Below, one piece after another: positions 22,432-31,033 of a stretch of 36,140 nucleotides of DNA. The notes below the pieces were generated by a model. The model searched no databases, had not been told where the DNA came from, and saw only the letters and a list, made by a program, of their open reading frames with translations. The translations under genes and the position numbers were made by a program. The DNA is from an uncultured bacterium (GTDB taxonomy: Bacteria > Verrucomicrobiota > Kiritimatiellia > CAIVKH01): NCBI GenBank assembly GCA_903906425.1, contig CAIVKH010000170.1, positions 1-36,140 of the forward strand, read 5' to 3'. The first letter of the stretch is position 1, and each line of letters begins with the position of its first letter.

Positions 22432-24964
22432 CTACTGCAAAACGCCGTTGTAAAAACGACGAGAAAAATTCGTCCTGTCGGGATCGGCAAAGAGAACTGT
22501 GCCGTTCGTATTCACAAGCAAAGCGGTCGGCGTCCAACTGACCAAATCCGTCGAGGTATTGATGATGTAATTGAAGTTCGACGCGCCCGTGAGTTGTATA
22601 ACCGGCATATTGTTGCTGCCTGAAAACGAAAGTCTTCATTGAAATGGGCGTGCTCACGCCGGAGAATCCAGTCATCACATTTGTGATGGTGACGCTCGAT
22701 GCGACGTTCGTGAACGTGTCCAATTGGAAGCCGAGCGTGTACATGCCATCCGTATAAGTTGCGGGCAAAACAAACTGATAAGTTTGCAGCCCGGATAACG
22801 CCACGCGCTGGTCAACCATGCCAATCTGGTTGGTATTCCAATAGACAGTCAACAATCCCTGCCCGCCGGTCGCGGCGGCAAAACTTGCGTCGAAAGAAAG
22901 GAAATTTGCCGGATTGGTGACAGCCACGGCCATCGCAACCCAGGTCGGCGGCGCGTTGCTCGCGGATAAAGGAACAGGATTGACGGATAAGGTCGACACT
23001 CCCGACGGCGAAACAGATTGAAGTCCAATATTGCCCAGCGTGCAGCTTCCTCCGGCAAAAGTAACATTCGCGCCACTAGAAGCGGATGGCAACTGGAACA
23101 GTTGCAAAAACGAATTGAAATTGAGCGGCGGTGGAGTTTGTACGATTGGCGGAAGACCGCAGAGTGTCACACTCGTATTTTCTGAATAACCACCATGATT
23201 GCCCCATCCACCGCTTTCCATGCTTAACGGGAAACCATAATTTCCCGCGCACGAAACACGCGAAGGATTCGTGATTGAATCCATGTAAAAATCTACCGGC
23301 CAGCCATGCGATGATTGGGCAGTGAGATAATTCGTCGTCACTCCAAGTCCAGGGATGCCTGTCATGAAACTATTGGTTGTGTCTTTTGGATCAAGCCAAC
23401 TGACTTCAACATTGTGGGCGTACTCCAGTCCGCCGTCCGTATAATGCCCCGTTTCCAGATCATTGTAGGTGTAATAACAATCGGCCCAAGATGCCCGCAT
23501 TCCATAATTAGTCTGACCCGAGAGATTGAGGTCAACATACGGATCAAGAAATGTCGCTTGAATGGTTGTGCTCGGTGAGTTGCTGTGAATGATTCCGATC
23601 GCCGTATTTATTAGCAAAGAGCCGGCGCTATGCGCGACAAAGTGTATGCTTTGCCATCCCTGCGTGGAGATTTGCTGCCCCTTCTGTGTGCCAAGGATGG
23701 CCGCTTGGGGCATCACTTGGGTTTCAAGTTTCCAAATTTCGATTCCTGGAATCCATGAGGCCGATGTCCAAAAATAAGGAACAACCTGCCAGTCACTCGG
23801 CACTCGATTTGAGATAGCCGCGCACATATTCGAGACCCAAGCCGCGGGCGATGGAAGAGTCCAGCCTGGCTGTGCGCCGTGCGTAACGAAGACCAGATTG
23901 CTTTTGCCCGGCTGTCTGACCAGCGGATCAGTGTCGTTAATTTGCGTGGCTGGAGTATTGCTTGTCGCGGAACCCAACACCGCGAGAGAAGCTGACGCGC
24001 TAACGACATAGCCGACGGAGTTGCTTACGAGAACAGAATAGCTCGCGCTGTCAGATGCTTGGACGGAATTCAGCGTCAGAGTGGTGTTCGTCTTGCCCGA
24101 CATGTTCGCATTGTTTTTGCGCCATCGGTAAAAGAGTTGCCCTGTGCCTGTCGCTGCAACGCTGAATGAAGCTGTGCCACCTGCATTAGTCGTCAGACTT
24201 TGCGGCTGCGCGATAATCACGGGAACACTATTGCCGCCATTGTAGAGCTGAAGCACCTCGCTGCTTGAGAGTGCTCGGTTGTAAATACGGACTTCGTCAA
24301 GTAATCCGTTAAAGCCTCCGTCTGCATCTACACCATTGTCTACCGCTGCCCCACCAATGTACAGAGCGCCTGTGTGATAGAGATGGAATGCAAGATTTGT
24401 CGAGTCAACTTGTGTTCCATTTACATATGTCCTAATAACTCCGGCCGTAAAAGAACAGGTAACTGCCAAGTGAGTCCAATTCGTTCCGTTGAAGTTCGAG
24501 AATGCTGAATAGTAGTCATATTGAAAGTAAGGGTTATATGGATAATAGGAGTACAGAAAGGTAAGAGGTGAATCCGAAAGCAGACAATTTTGTTTTCTGA
24601 TCAGGAAGCCGCTCTGATCGGCGTTGGCTTTCCTTATTATTGTGCCGTAGCTTGGTCCGCTGAATCCTTTGCACCAGAAAGCTATTGTCATAGCATCTGG
24701 TGGCTCAAGTGACGAGGATCGCGGGACAATCACATAGGACGATCCAGACCCATTGAAACGGAGTGATTTTGTACCATTGATCCCATCGTTGTCAAAAGTT
24801 GCGTTATGAACAGTGCCGTTGTTGGTCTTCCCGCTGTAGTCATTGGCGTCGCCATTAAAAGTATAGAATGCCACCAATCCATCGCCCAAACCGGCTCGGG
24901 CAGAATTTCCATCATAGCAAAGAAACGAGACGAATGCAGCAACACCCAAGTTCCATCTTTTCAT
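22432..24964 (-). pseudogene. Secreted LamG / Ig-like / lipase-like protein gene with a 3' frameshift
   Basis: The ATG at 24964 has GGAG upstream and a signal peptide (VAAFVSFLCYDGNSARA). Domains in order: a LamG/concanavalin-like sandwich (about 27-240, starting LVAFYTFNGDANDYSG), an Ig-like domain (about 248-330, QPQSLTTNAGGTASFSV...YRW), an alpha/beta-hydrolase-like region with LVFVTHGAQPGW and the nucleophile elbow VAHSAGS (about 345-480), then beta-rich sequence. At about 22622-22632 the frame changes. The uninterrupted frame runs on to about 22400 as nonsense, while another frame gives a good ending, FNYIINTSTDLVSWTP then FSRRFYNGVLQ, stopping at 22432. That ending matches a C-terminal pattern common in secreted Verrucomicrobia proteins. 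Base composition is more AT-rich than in its neighbours, which suggests transfer. A sequencing error could also explain the shift. Confidence 0.8.
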
Positions 24965-24993
24965 AAATCTTTTCTCCGCATATCTCGCAGTTC

Positions 24994-25022
24994 AAAAAAG
25001 AGGGCGTGACCTACTCACGCCC
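24994..25022 (-). terminator. Intrinsic-terminator-like hairpin in the leader of the LamG gene
   Basis: On the - strand GGGCGTGA (25022-25015) pairs with TCACGCCC (25009-25002) around a 5-nt loop and is followed by TC and six T (24999-24994). It lies about 20 bp before the ribosome binding site of the LamG gene, which is transcribed in the same direction. It is therefore either a terminator for read-through from upstream or an attenuator of the LamG gene. Confidence 0.6.
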
Positions 25023-25032
25023 CGACACAGGC

Positions 25033-25144
25033 ACTGGTATGCCCTCTCTGGAACGCTTTCGGGCACGCCCCGGTGGGGCGTGCCTCGAACAGTGTCCAGA
25101 GAGTTGAAATTACCAGTTTCGTGTAGGACAGCAGCCGAAGCCGC
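25033..25144 (-). promoter_or_regulatory. Structured leader element: nested 7+9+10-bp stems ahead of a terminator hairpin
   Basis: Three perfect pairings nest: ACTGGTA 25033-25039 with 25111-25117, CTCTCTGGA 25044-25052 with 25095-25103, and GGCACGCCCC 25062-25071 with 25075-25084 (3-nt loop). A further small hairpin with a UUCG-type loop lies at 25131-25144. On the - strand these come just before the terminator-like hairpin at 24994-25022. The inner-stem arm CACGCCCC can also pair with the GGGGCGTG at the 5' arm of the terminator, so two exclusive folds are possible. This is the architecture of an attenuator or riboswitch expression platform. A decayed mobile palindrome is the main alternative. 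Confidence 0.4.
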
Positions 25145-25293
25145 AAAATCTGTTTCTTTTTTGTTACATATTTTCTTCTAAAATGTTTCTCTCATTGCGT
25201 GCGGATTCGACGCCACTTGCATCGTTTCGTCAAGCGTTGAAATTCAGCTTCAGTTGCGGAGCCGATTGGATATCGGCACGCCGAAGTTTTCCT

Positions 25294-25475
25294 GTTTGGA
25301 CTGCGGAAGCTAATTCGGATGAGCTGCCGCTTTTCTTCCGCGAAGCGAGTCGGCGAGCTTCGCGGTTCGGGTTGTAACCGGGGTCGGCGACCCCGGCCAC
25401 AGAAGAAGGGAAGCTCTCGGAATCGCTTCCTGACGAAAAGCGGAAGCTCGAAGCCATCGCTTCCGCAGTCCAAAC
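25294..25475. repeat. Inverted-repeat element (17-bp terminal repeats), MITE-like
   Basis: GTTTGGACTGCGGAAGC at 25294-25310 is repeated inverted at 25459-25475. Inside are a second inverted pair, CCGCTTTTC/GAAAAGCGG, and a hairpin CCGGGGTC-GGC-GACCCCGG at about 25379-25397. The right end (25440-25474) recurs at 26999-27032. The stretch between the LamG gene start and the 240-aa gene (24965-25587) shows no gene, only this element, the leader structure and hairpins. Confidence 0.55.
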
Positions 25476-25510
25476 AAAAAGAACGCGCCCCGGTTTGAAG
25501 CGGGGCGCGT
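25476..25510 (-). terminator. Intrinsic terminator of the 240-aa gene
   Basis: On the - strand ACGCGCCCCG (25510-25501) pairs perfectly with CGGGGCGCGT (25492-25483) around an 8-nt loop, followed by TCTTTTTG. It lies 78 bp after the stop codon at 25588 of the 240-aa gene on the same strand. The strong GC stem and T run fit a rho-independent terminator. Confidence 0.75.
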
Positions 25511-25549
25511 TTGGTTTGCGGGCAGGGCGCGGGCTCTGTTCCGCGCCGA

Positions 25550-25571
25550 GGCCGGGATCGGAGTCCCGGCC
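25550..25571. repeat. Short GC hairpin GGCCGGGA-TCGGAG-TCCCGGCC
   Basis: A perfect 8-bp stem with a 6-nt loop lies 16 bp after the stop codon of the 240-aa gene. It lacks a T tract. The words GCCGGGATCGGAGTCCCGGC look like a mobile text repeat, and I recall such hairpins between genes in Verrucomicrobia. Confidence 0.5.
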
Positions 25572-25587
25572 CTACCTTATTTGGGTG

Positions 25588-26310
25588 TCAGGGCGTGGGC
25601 GGCGCGACCGGTGCGGGCACCGGCGCGGGCGTTGCGTGGCCCTGGCCGCTGTCCACGATCATGCGGGCGCGTTTCCAGGCTTCGATGAAACGGAGGCCGG
25701 CGTCGGTGGTGTCGAATTGCATGGCGAGATCGTCCATGTCGGTGACTTGTTCGATGAGCGCGGCGACGTCGGTTTCGACTTCGCGAAGGAGCGTGCTGCG
25801 GTTGACGATCTGGCCGCGCGGAGTGTTCATGACGGCGGCGAAGCCGGTGATGGCGGCGGATAGCGTCGCAATGCGCGCGGCGGTTACACCGCGATCGGCG
25901 GCGTTCGGCTCGGCGGACGTGGGGATGGCCAGGTCGCGCCATGCGGTGGTTTTGTCGAGGAGGTCCTGCGTGCGCAGTTTGACGATTTCGCTTTTCGTGA
26001 CGTCCACCTTGGCGAGGTTGTCGAGGTCGCCGTTTTTCTTGAAGTGATTGGCCATCGCGCGGACGAGGATATACGCGGAATCTTCAAGGACGGTTTCGGC
26101 GGCGGCTTTGACATCGGCGGCACCGCCGGTGGCGGCATCGGCTTTGGCGGCATCCGCGGAGGCCTCGCCATAACCGGCTTCAAGTTTGGCCATGTCGATG
26201 GTGAAATCGGCAGGCGGCTGGTTTTTCCAGACGGATTTGTTGGTGTCGCTGTTGGCGACTGTGATGCTGGCACCGACCATGTTCAACTGATTTTGCAGGC
26301 GAGAATTCAT
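25588..26310 (-). CDS. Uncharacterised helical protein, 240 aa
   Basis: I chose the ATG at 26310 because the protein opens cleanly (MNSRLQNQLNMVGASITVAN) and GAAAGG lies upstream; a longer frame from 26373 looks non-coding. The protein is Ala-rich and helical, with no signal peptide and no membrane segment. Its central part reads EDSAYILVRAMANHFKKNGDLDNLAKVDVTKSEIVKLRTQDLL, and the C-terminus is a Pro/Ala repeat (ATPAPVPAPVAPPTP). I do not recognise a family with confidence. It is followed by a good terminator. Upstream lies about 1 kb of degenerate 21-bp repeats, which may be connected to it. No function is proposed. Confidence 0.75.
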   Translation of the reverse strand: MNSRLQNQLNMVGASITVANSDTNKSVWKNQPPADFTIDMAKLEAGYGEASADAAKADAATGGAADVKAAAETVLEDSAYILVRAMANHFKKNGDLDNLAKVDVTKSEIVKLRTQDLLDKTTAWRDLAIPTSAEPNAADRGVTAARIATLSAAITGFAAVMNTPRGQIVNRSTLLREVETDVAALIEQVTDMDDLAMQFDTTDAGLRFIEAWKRARMIVDSGQGHATPAPVPAPVAPPTP

Positions 26311-26521
26311 GCTTTCCGATTCCTTTCTTGATGACCTTTTTCCTTTATGCCCTTGCAAACTTGCAAGGAACACAGCGTCACCTTAATGACCTGATGCGAG
26401 CGTGCAAGCGCAAAATCGCTTCGCATAAAATCAGATGGAAATGCCCATAAACAGGCCGCTGCCGCCGATTTCATGGACGCACGCGCCTTTCGCACGGATG
26501 CGGCAGCGATTTCTTCAATGC

Positions 26522-26690
26522 AGCGGCGATTTCGCGAATGTCGGCAGCGAGTTCCTGAGTGTCGGCAATGGGAGCTTCACTGCGGCGGCGATTGCATGTC
26601 CGCGATGGCGATTTCTTGGGTGTAAATGCCGATTTCTTGGATGTCAGCGCCGATTTCTTGAATGTAAATGGCGATTTCTCGAATGTCGGA
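26522..26690. repeat. 21-bp tandem repeat (heptad-coding) block 1
   Basis: Four adjoining units of exactly 21 bp (26607-26627, 26628-26648, 26649-26669, 26670-26690) share the pattern GSCGATTTCTTGRATGTMARY. Looser units lie before them (26522-26572, such as GGCGATTTCGCGAATGTC). Because the unit is a multiple of three, several frames stay open. One reads ADFLDVS-like heptads, and the - strand frame reads FKKSALT-like heptads. I see no convincing start codon or ribosome binding site, so I treat it as repeat DNA or the remnant of a heptad-repeat gene. From 26311 to 27612 there is no gene I can defend. Confidence 0.65.
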
Positions 26691-26968
26691 GTTGCTTGCT
26701 TCGCCGCGGCGGAGGCTGCTCCAAAGTCCACGCCGCTTGCCCGAATGTTAGTGCGGGTTGCTTCTGAAGAAGACCGGGGTGACGAAAAGTATCCGGGGTG
26801 TTTTCGGATGTGGGAGAAGAGGAATGGGAATCGCGGATGAATGCGAAGGCTCCACGATGGCGTGTCACGGATGTGCAATGGCGTCTCCATGTCGGAGGAC
26901 ATGACTTCCCGATTACGCCGCCGGCTTCCACGGTCTGGCGATGTGTCTGCGCGGCGGCGCGGCGTTCG

Positions 26969-27032
26969 CCGGCGAAGCGGACGCTTCGCCGGAAGAAAGC
27001 GGAAGCTCGAAGCATCGCTTCCGCAGTCCAAA
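26969..27032. repeat. Perfect 11-bp-stem hairpin plus second copy of the 25.4-kb repeat end
   Basis: CCGGCGAAGCG (26969-26979) pairs with CGCTTCGCCGG (26982-26992) over a 2-nt loop. It is followed at 26999-27032 by GCGGAAGCTCGAAGC-ATCGCTTCCGC-AGTCCAAA, which differs from 25440-25474 by one missing C only. The shared part is itself a hairpin (GCGGAAGC/GCTTCCGC). Confidence 0.65.
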
Positions 27033-27169
27033 GGTGGGCGTAGCGGTCGCGGAGTTAGGCGCACTATTTTGGTATTTCCTCATTTTTCGGGGCGGAAGTG
27101 CATCCGAAAGTTTCGGAGGGGCTGAAATAGTCGCAAGCTGTTAAAGTGGAGACCTAAAGGATCGTTACA

Positions 27170-27485
27170 GTTGCCGACTTTAATATCAAAGTTATAAACT
27201 TTAACGACAAAGCGAGCTACTTGAATGATCTTCAGACCTACTTGAATATTATTCCACAATACTTGAACGACAAAGTTGAATAGAAGCTGCTTCCCGACAC
27301 TCAGAGGATACTTTTCAGGGGTGTCAGCAGGCTGGTTTTGGGTGGGGAGAAGGCAAAAGTAGGTAACTTTAATGTTAAAGTTGGTCACTTCCTCCGTCTG
27401 CCGGGTTGCCTGACTCTTTGTCTGGATGTCGGGATTCGGGATGCCGGCCGGTTGAATGTCCGTCTCGGCGGTATGAATGTTCCCG
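27170..27485. repeat. 21-bp tandem repeat (heptad-coding) block 2
   Basis: Five adjoining 21-bp units (27170-27274) give, in one + frame, the heptads VADFNIK, VINFNDK, ASYLNDL, QTYLNII and PQYLNDK. A TAG follows soon after (27281-27283). The phase is still kept 189 bp later, where VGNFNVK VGHFLRL resumes (27359-27400), then weaker units (AGRLNVR, LGGMNVP) to about 27485. There is no start codon in frame before 27170 and an upstream TAA at 27155. The opposite strand is open across the block with xxFxIKV heptads. It could be a decayed repeat protein gene or a non-coding repeat. AT content is higher than the surroundings. Confidence 0.65.
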
Positions 27486-27540
27486 GCACAGGCGGGTCTC
27501 CACTTGAAAGGCAGGCCCGCCCAAGTCGGCGTCCGGAAAT

Positions 27541-27587
27541 TTCCAATGATTGGAGGACTGCGGGCCGAAGAGTTCCAATGATTGGAA
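27541..27587. repeat. Phased palindrome locus 7: two units, centres 27548 and 27580
   Basis: TTCCAATGATTGGAG (27541-27555) and the perfect TTCCAATGATTGGAA (27573-27587) lie 32 bp apart, directly upstream of rtcB. The second copy ends 25 bp before the rtcB ATG, so it overlaps the likely 5' leader or promoter of rtcB. Confidence 0.94.
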
Positions 27588-27612
27588 ATCTGGATTATGC
27601 TTCGCCGCAGAA

Positions 27613-29013
27613 ATGAAACCGAAGCACCTGTTCGAAATCGGAATCCCGCACGGGAAGTGCATCGAGGTGGCGATCGAGGTGTTGCGCGTCGCGGCGAAGA
27701 TGCACCTCGATGACCGGGAGGTGCAGCCGAAGCTGCGGCAATTGGTGGCCGATCCGGCGTCGTTCGCAAATCACAATTTGTACGGGCCGCTGGCGAAGGC
27801 GGTCATCGAGCACCGCGCGGCGGGCGGGACGTTTCGGGCGCGCGAGGCGCCCGCGCCGTACAAAATCTGGGGCGGCGAAAATCTCGAGGCCGGCGCGCTG
27901 CAGCAGATGGCGAACGCGGCGCAGCTGCCGGTTGCGGCGTGCGGCGCGCTGATGGCGGACGCGCACCAGGGCTACGGGCTGCCGATCGGCGGCGTGCTCG
28001 CGACGCGCAATGCGGTGATTCCCTACGCGGTCGGCGTGGACATCGCCTGCCGCATGAAACTGACCGTGCTCGATCTGCCGGCCAGCGAACTGCTCGATCA
28101 CGAGGACCGGCTGACGAAGGCGATCGAGGCGGAAACGCGTTTCGGCGTCGGCGCAATTTTTCGCGATCGGCGCGATCACGAAGTGCTCGAGGCGGATTGG
28201 AACGCCAGCCCGGTCACGAAGACGAATCGCGACAAGGCGTGGAGCCAGCTCGGCACCAGCGGCAGCGGAAATCATTTCGTCGAATTCGGAACGCTCACTT
28301 TGCCTCAGGCCGATCTCGGCCTTGCGGAAGGAACCTATCTGGCGCTGCTGAGCCACAGCGGCAGCCGCGGGACCGGCGCGACGGTGGCGTCGCATTACAG
28401 CAAGCTCGCGATGGACAAGCATCCCGAGTTGCCGCGCGAGTTGCGGCATCTGGCGTGGCTCGATCTCGATTCGGATGAGGGCCGCGAATATTGGGCCGCG
28501 ATGGAGTTGATGGGCCGGTACGCCGCCGCGAACCACGCGCTGATTCACAAGCACGTCGCGGAGCATCTCGGCGCACAGGTTTTGCTCGACGTGGAAAATC
28601 ATCACAACTTTGCGTGGAAGGAAAATCACGGCGGCGAGGATGTGATCGTGCATCGCAAAGGCGCGACGCCAGCGGGCGCGGGCGTGATCGGCGTGATTCC
28701 CGGCTCGATGGCCGACCCAGGCTTCATCGTGCGCGGCAAGGGCGTCGCCGAATCGCTCAACAGCGCATCGCACGGCGCGGGCCGGCGGATGAGCCGCACG
28801 GCTGCGTTTCAGAAATTCACGTGGGACGATGCGAAAAAATATTTGAGCGAGCGCGGCGTGAAATTGATTTCGGCCGGACTCGACGAAGCGCCGATGGCCT
28901 ACAAGAACATCCGCGAGGTGATGGCGGCGCAGGAAGACCTTGTCGAGATCGTCGCGCGTTTCGATCCTCGGCTGGTGAAGATGGCGCCGGCCGGCGAGCG
29001 GCCGGAAGACTGA
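27613..29013 (+). CDS. rtcB: RtcB-type RNA ligase, 466 aa
   Basis: The RtcB motifs are in order: DAHQGYGLPIGGV, VGVDIACRM (Mn-ligand Cys, near residue 144), GTSGSGNHFVE, SHSGSRGTG, and HGAGRRMSR (about 386-394), whose His becomes guanylylated. RtcB joins 2',3'-cyclic phosphate or 3'-phosphate RNA ends to 5'-OH ends with GTP and Mn2+. The ATG at 27613 is the family start; the longer open frame begins in the palindromes. No archease or RtcR regulator gene is visible nearby. The stop is 6 bp from the stop of the convergent yjbQ gene. Confidence 0.95.
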   Translation: MKPKHLFEIGIPHGKCIEVAIEVLRVAAKMHLDDREVQPKLRQLVADPASFANHNLYGPLAKAVIEHRAAGGTFRAREAPAPYKIWGGENLEAGALQQMANAAQLPVAACGALMADAHQGYGLPIGGVLATRNAVIPYAVGVDIACRMKLTVLDLPASELLDHEDRLTKAIEAETRFGVGAIFRDRRDHEVLEADWNASPVTKTNRDKAWSQLGTSGSGNHFVEFGTLTLPQADLGLAEGTYLALLSHSGSRGTGATVASHYSKLAMDKHPELPRELRHLAWLDLDSDEGREYWAAMELMGRYAAANHALIHKHVAEHLGAQVLLDVENHHNFAWKENHGGEDVIVHRKGATPAGAGVIGVIPGSMADPGFIVRGKGVAESLNSASHGAGRRMSRTAAFQKFTWDDAKKYLSERGVKLISAGLDEAPMAYKNIREVMAAQEDLVEIVARFDPRLVKMAPAGERPED

Positions 29014-29019
29014 ATCGCT

Positions 29020-29412
29020 TCAGGCCATCGCGAGCCAGACGTTGCGCGTGCGCGGGCCGTCGAATTCGCAGAAGAAAATGCCCTGCCACGTTCCAAGCTG
29101 AAGCCGGCCGTTTTCAACGATAACGCTGACGGACGTTCCGACGAGCGCGGATTTCAGATGCGCGGCGGTATTGCCTTCGCCGTGCCGGTCCTTCGGATGA
29201 TCCCACGGGACGATCTCATCGAGCCGCCGTTCGATGTCTCGGGCCACGTCGGGGTCGGCGTGCTCGTTGATGACGAGGCCCGCGGTAGTGTGCGGGCAGA
29301 AGACCGTCAGCACGCCGTCGGCGCGGCCGAGTTTTGAAAGCTCTTCGCGGACGGCGGCGGTGATGTCCACGAGTTCGCTCCGGCGATTTGTGCAGATCGT
29401 CAGTTCATTCAT
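29020..29412 (-). CDS. YjbQ/UPF0047 family protein, 130 aa
   Basis: The conserved core CPHTTAGLVINEHADPDVARDI and the C-terminal QLGTWQGIFFCEFDGPRTRNV identify UPF0047. Members can complement thiamine-phosphate synthase mutants weakly, but their true role is unsettled. The start at 29412 (MNELTICTNRRSELVDIT) fits the family length of about 130-140 residues better than 29448. The gene is convergent with rtcB, with a 6-bp gap. Confidence 0.9.
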   Translation of the reverse strand: MNELTICTNRRSELVDITAAVREELSKLGRADGVLTVFCPHTTAGLVINEHADPDVARDIERRLDEIVPWDHPKDRHGEGNTAAHLKSALVGTSVSVIVENGRLQLGTWQGIFFCEFDGPRTRNVWLAMA

Positions 29413-29510
29413 GGCGTGAAAATCCCATGGCCGCGTCGCTACTGTCAATCGTGGCGCATTTTCACAGGCGGGTTGCGCGGCGGGGGCGCAACGATTAGAC
29501 TGCGCGCGTC

Positions 29511-31007
29511 ATGATCGCGATCTGTCTATTTCTATTGCTGTTTCTGCTGACGCTGAATGCGTTCTTTGTGTTGGCCGAACTTTCCGCGGTGAAGATCCGC
29601 GCGACGCAGGTGGAGGCCATCGAGCAGTCGGGTCACCGCCACAGCCGCGCCGTGATTCACGTTCACCAGCACATTGACGAATATCTTTCCGTCTGCCAGC
29701 TCGGCATCACCTTTGCGAGCATCGGCCTCGGGTTTGTCGGCGAGCCGACGATCGCGGGAATTCTCGAACACTGGATCGGATCGAGCGTGGCCGCGCACTC
29801 CATCGCCATCGGTGGCGGCTATTTTCTCGTCTCGTTCATCCACGTTCTGATTGGCGAACTGGTGCCGAAATATATCGCGATGCGCCAGACCGAGCGGATC
29901 GCGCTGTTCACCTCCCCCTCGCTGCGGTTCTTTCACGTTCTCTTCTTCCTGCCGCTGCGCTTCCTGAAAGTCTGCGCCAACGGCATCATCCGCCTCCTGC
30001 GGCTGCCCGCCACGACGAAGGACAACGCGCCCTCCGAAGTGGAATTGCGGATGATGCTCAACCGCTCGCAGCAGGAAGGCATGATGCCGTTCCGCCGGCT
30101 GCTGCTGATGGAAAACGTCTTCGACTTCGGCGACGGCCGCGTGAAGGACGAAATGCAGCCGCTGAGCAAGATCGTCGCGCTCCACGTTGACCACCCGTGG
30201 GAGGAGAACCGCGACAAAATTCTCAAGACGCGCTTCTCGCGCTATCCGCTGTTCGAAGGCGACCCACCCAAGCCAATCGGCGTCGTCCACCTCAAGGACC
30301 TGATTTACGAAGACGTCCCGTGGCCCGAGCCGGTGGACCTGAAATCCATCGCGCGCAAGACGCATCTGACGACGCCGGACACGCCGCTCGAACAACTGCT
30401 GACCGACCTGCGCCGACGCCGCAGCCACATGGCGCTGGTGAAGGATGCATCCGGCGCAATCGTCGGCCTGATCACGATGGAGGACATCATCGAGCAGCTC
30501 GTCGGCGCCATCGAGGACGAGTTCGAGCGCGAGGCGCCGATGCGCCTCGGCGACGTGCTCGCGGAGAACCGCATCCTGATGAACTTGCAGGCCGGCGACG
30601 CGCTGTCGGCGATCGCCGAGATCGTTCGCCGCGCGCCGGCCGCGGAACTGCCCGCACCCGCCAATGTCATCATCGAAGCCGTGCAGGCGCGCGAACGCAG
30701 CCTCCCGACCTATCTGGGCGAGGGCCTCGCCGTTCCCCACGCGCGTCTCGAAGGCCTGAAAAACGCGTTTGTATTTGCGGCCCGCTCCGCCGCCGGCGTC
30801 GGCTTCGGCGAAGACGCTCGGCAGCGCGCCGAATTTTTATTCCTGCTGCTCACGCCCGTCTCCGCCCCGCGCATGCAGGTGAAACTTCTCGCGCGCATCG
30901 CCGCGCTGCGCGAAAGCACCTACGTCTGGCAGCGCATCCTCGGCGCCGCCACGCCCGCCGAAACACTCGAAGCCATCCGCAGCAGCGACGAAATGCTGAC
31001 GGAATGA
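29511..31007 (+). CDS. CNNM (CorC/HlyC-like) membrane protein with CBS pair and C-terminal PTS EIIA domain, 498 aa
   Basis: Residues 1-185 form the CNNM/DUF21 membrane domain (LTLNAFFVLAELSAVKIR, then GFVGEPTIAG and HVLIGELVPKYIA). Residues about 200-335 hold the CBS pair, with FSRYPLFEGDPPKPIGVVHL and ALVKDASGAIVGLITMED. In place of the usual CorC_HlyC C-terminal domain, residues about 345-495 read as a fructose/nitrogen-type PTS EIIA domain. Its phospho-His motif is intact (GEGLAVPHAR, His near 409), and the end LLARIAALRESTYVWQRIL is typical. CNNM proteins are linked to Mg2+ or cation export. The EIIA domain suggests that transport is tuned by the phosphotransferase state. No other PTS gene is in view. 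Confidence 0.88.
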   Translation: MIAICLFLLLFLLTLNAFFVLAELSAVKIRATQVEAIEQSGHRHSRAVIHVHQHIDEYLSVCQLGITFASIGLGFVGEPTIAGILEHWIGSSVAAHSIAIGGGYFLVSFIHVLIGELVPKYIAMRQTERIALFTSPSLRFFHVLFFLPLRFLKVCANGIIRLLRLPATTKDNAPSEVELRMMLNRSQQEGMMPFRRLLLMENVFDFGDGRVKDEMQPLSKIVALHVDHPWEENRDKILKTRFSRYPLFEGDPPKPIGVVHLKDLIYEDVPWPEPVDLKSIARKTHLTTPDTPLEQLLTDLRRRRSHMALVKDASGAIVGLITMEDIIEQLVGAIEDEFEREAPMRLGDVLAENRILMNLQAGDALSAIAEIVRRAPAAELPAPANVIIEAVQARERSLPTYLGEGLAVPHARLEGLKNAFVFAARSAAGVGFGEDARQRAEFLFLLLTPVSAPRMQVKLLARIAALRESTYVWQRILGAATPAETLEAIRSSDEMLTE

Positions 31008-31033
31008 CGGCTGCTCCGGCCGCATCCGAAAAT

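Noticed and set aside
25183..25377. Short + strand open frame in the inverted-repeat region before the LamG gene
   Set aside because: It overlaps the inverted-repeat element and hairpins, has no ribosome binding site, and has a composition typical of chance frames.
26471..27769. Two - strand open frames (197 and 229 codons) and several + frames across the 21-bp repeats
   Set aside because: A repeat length divisible by three keeps frames open on both strands. There are no convincing starts, ribosome binding sites or domains. Kept as repeats only.
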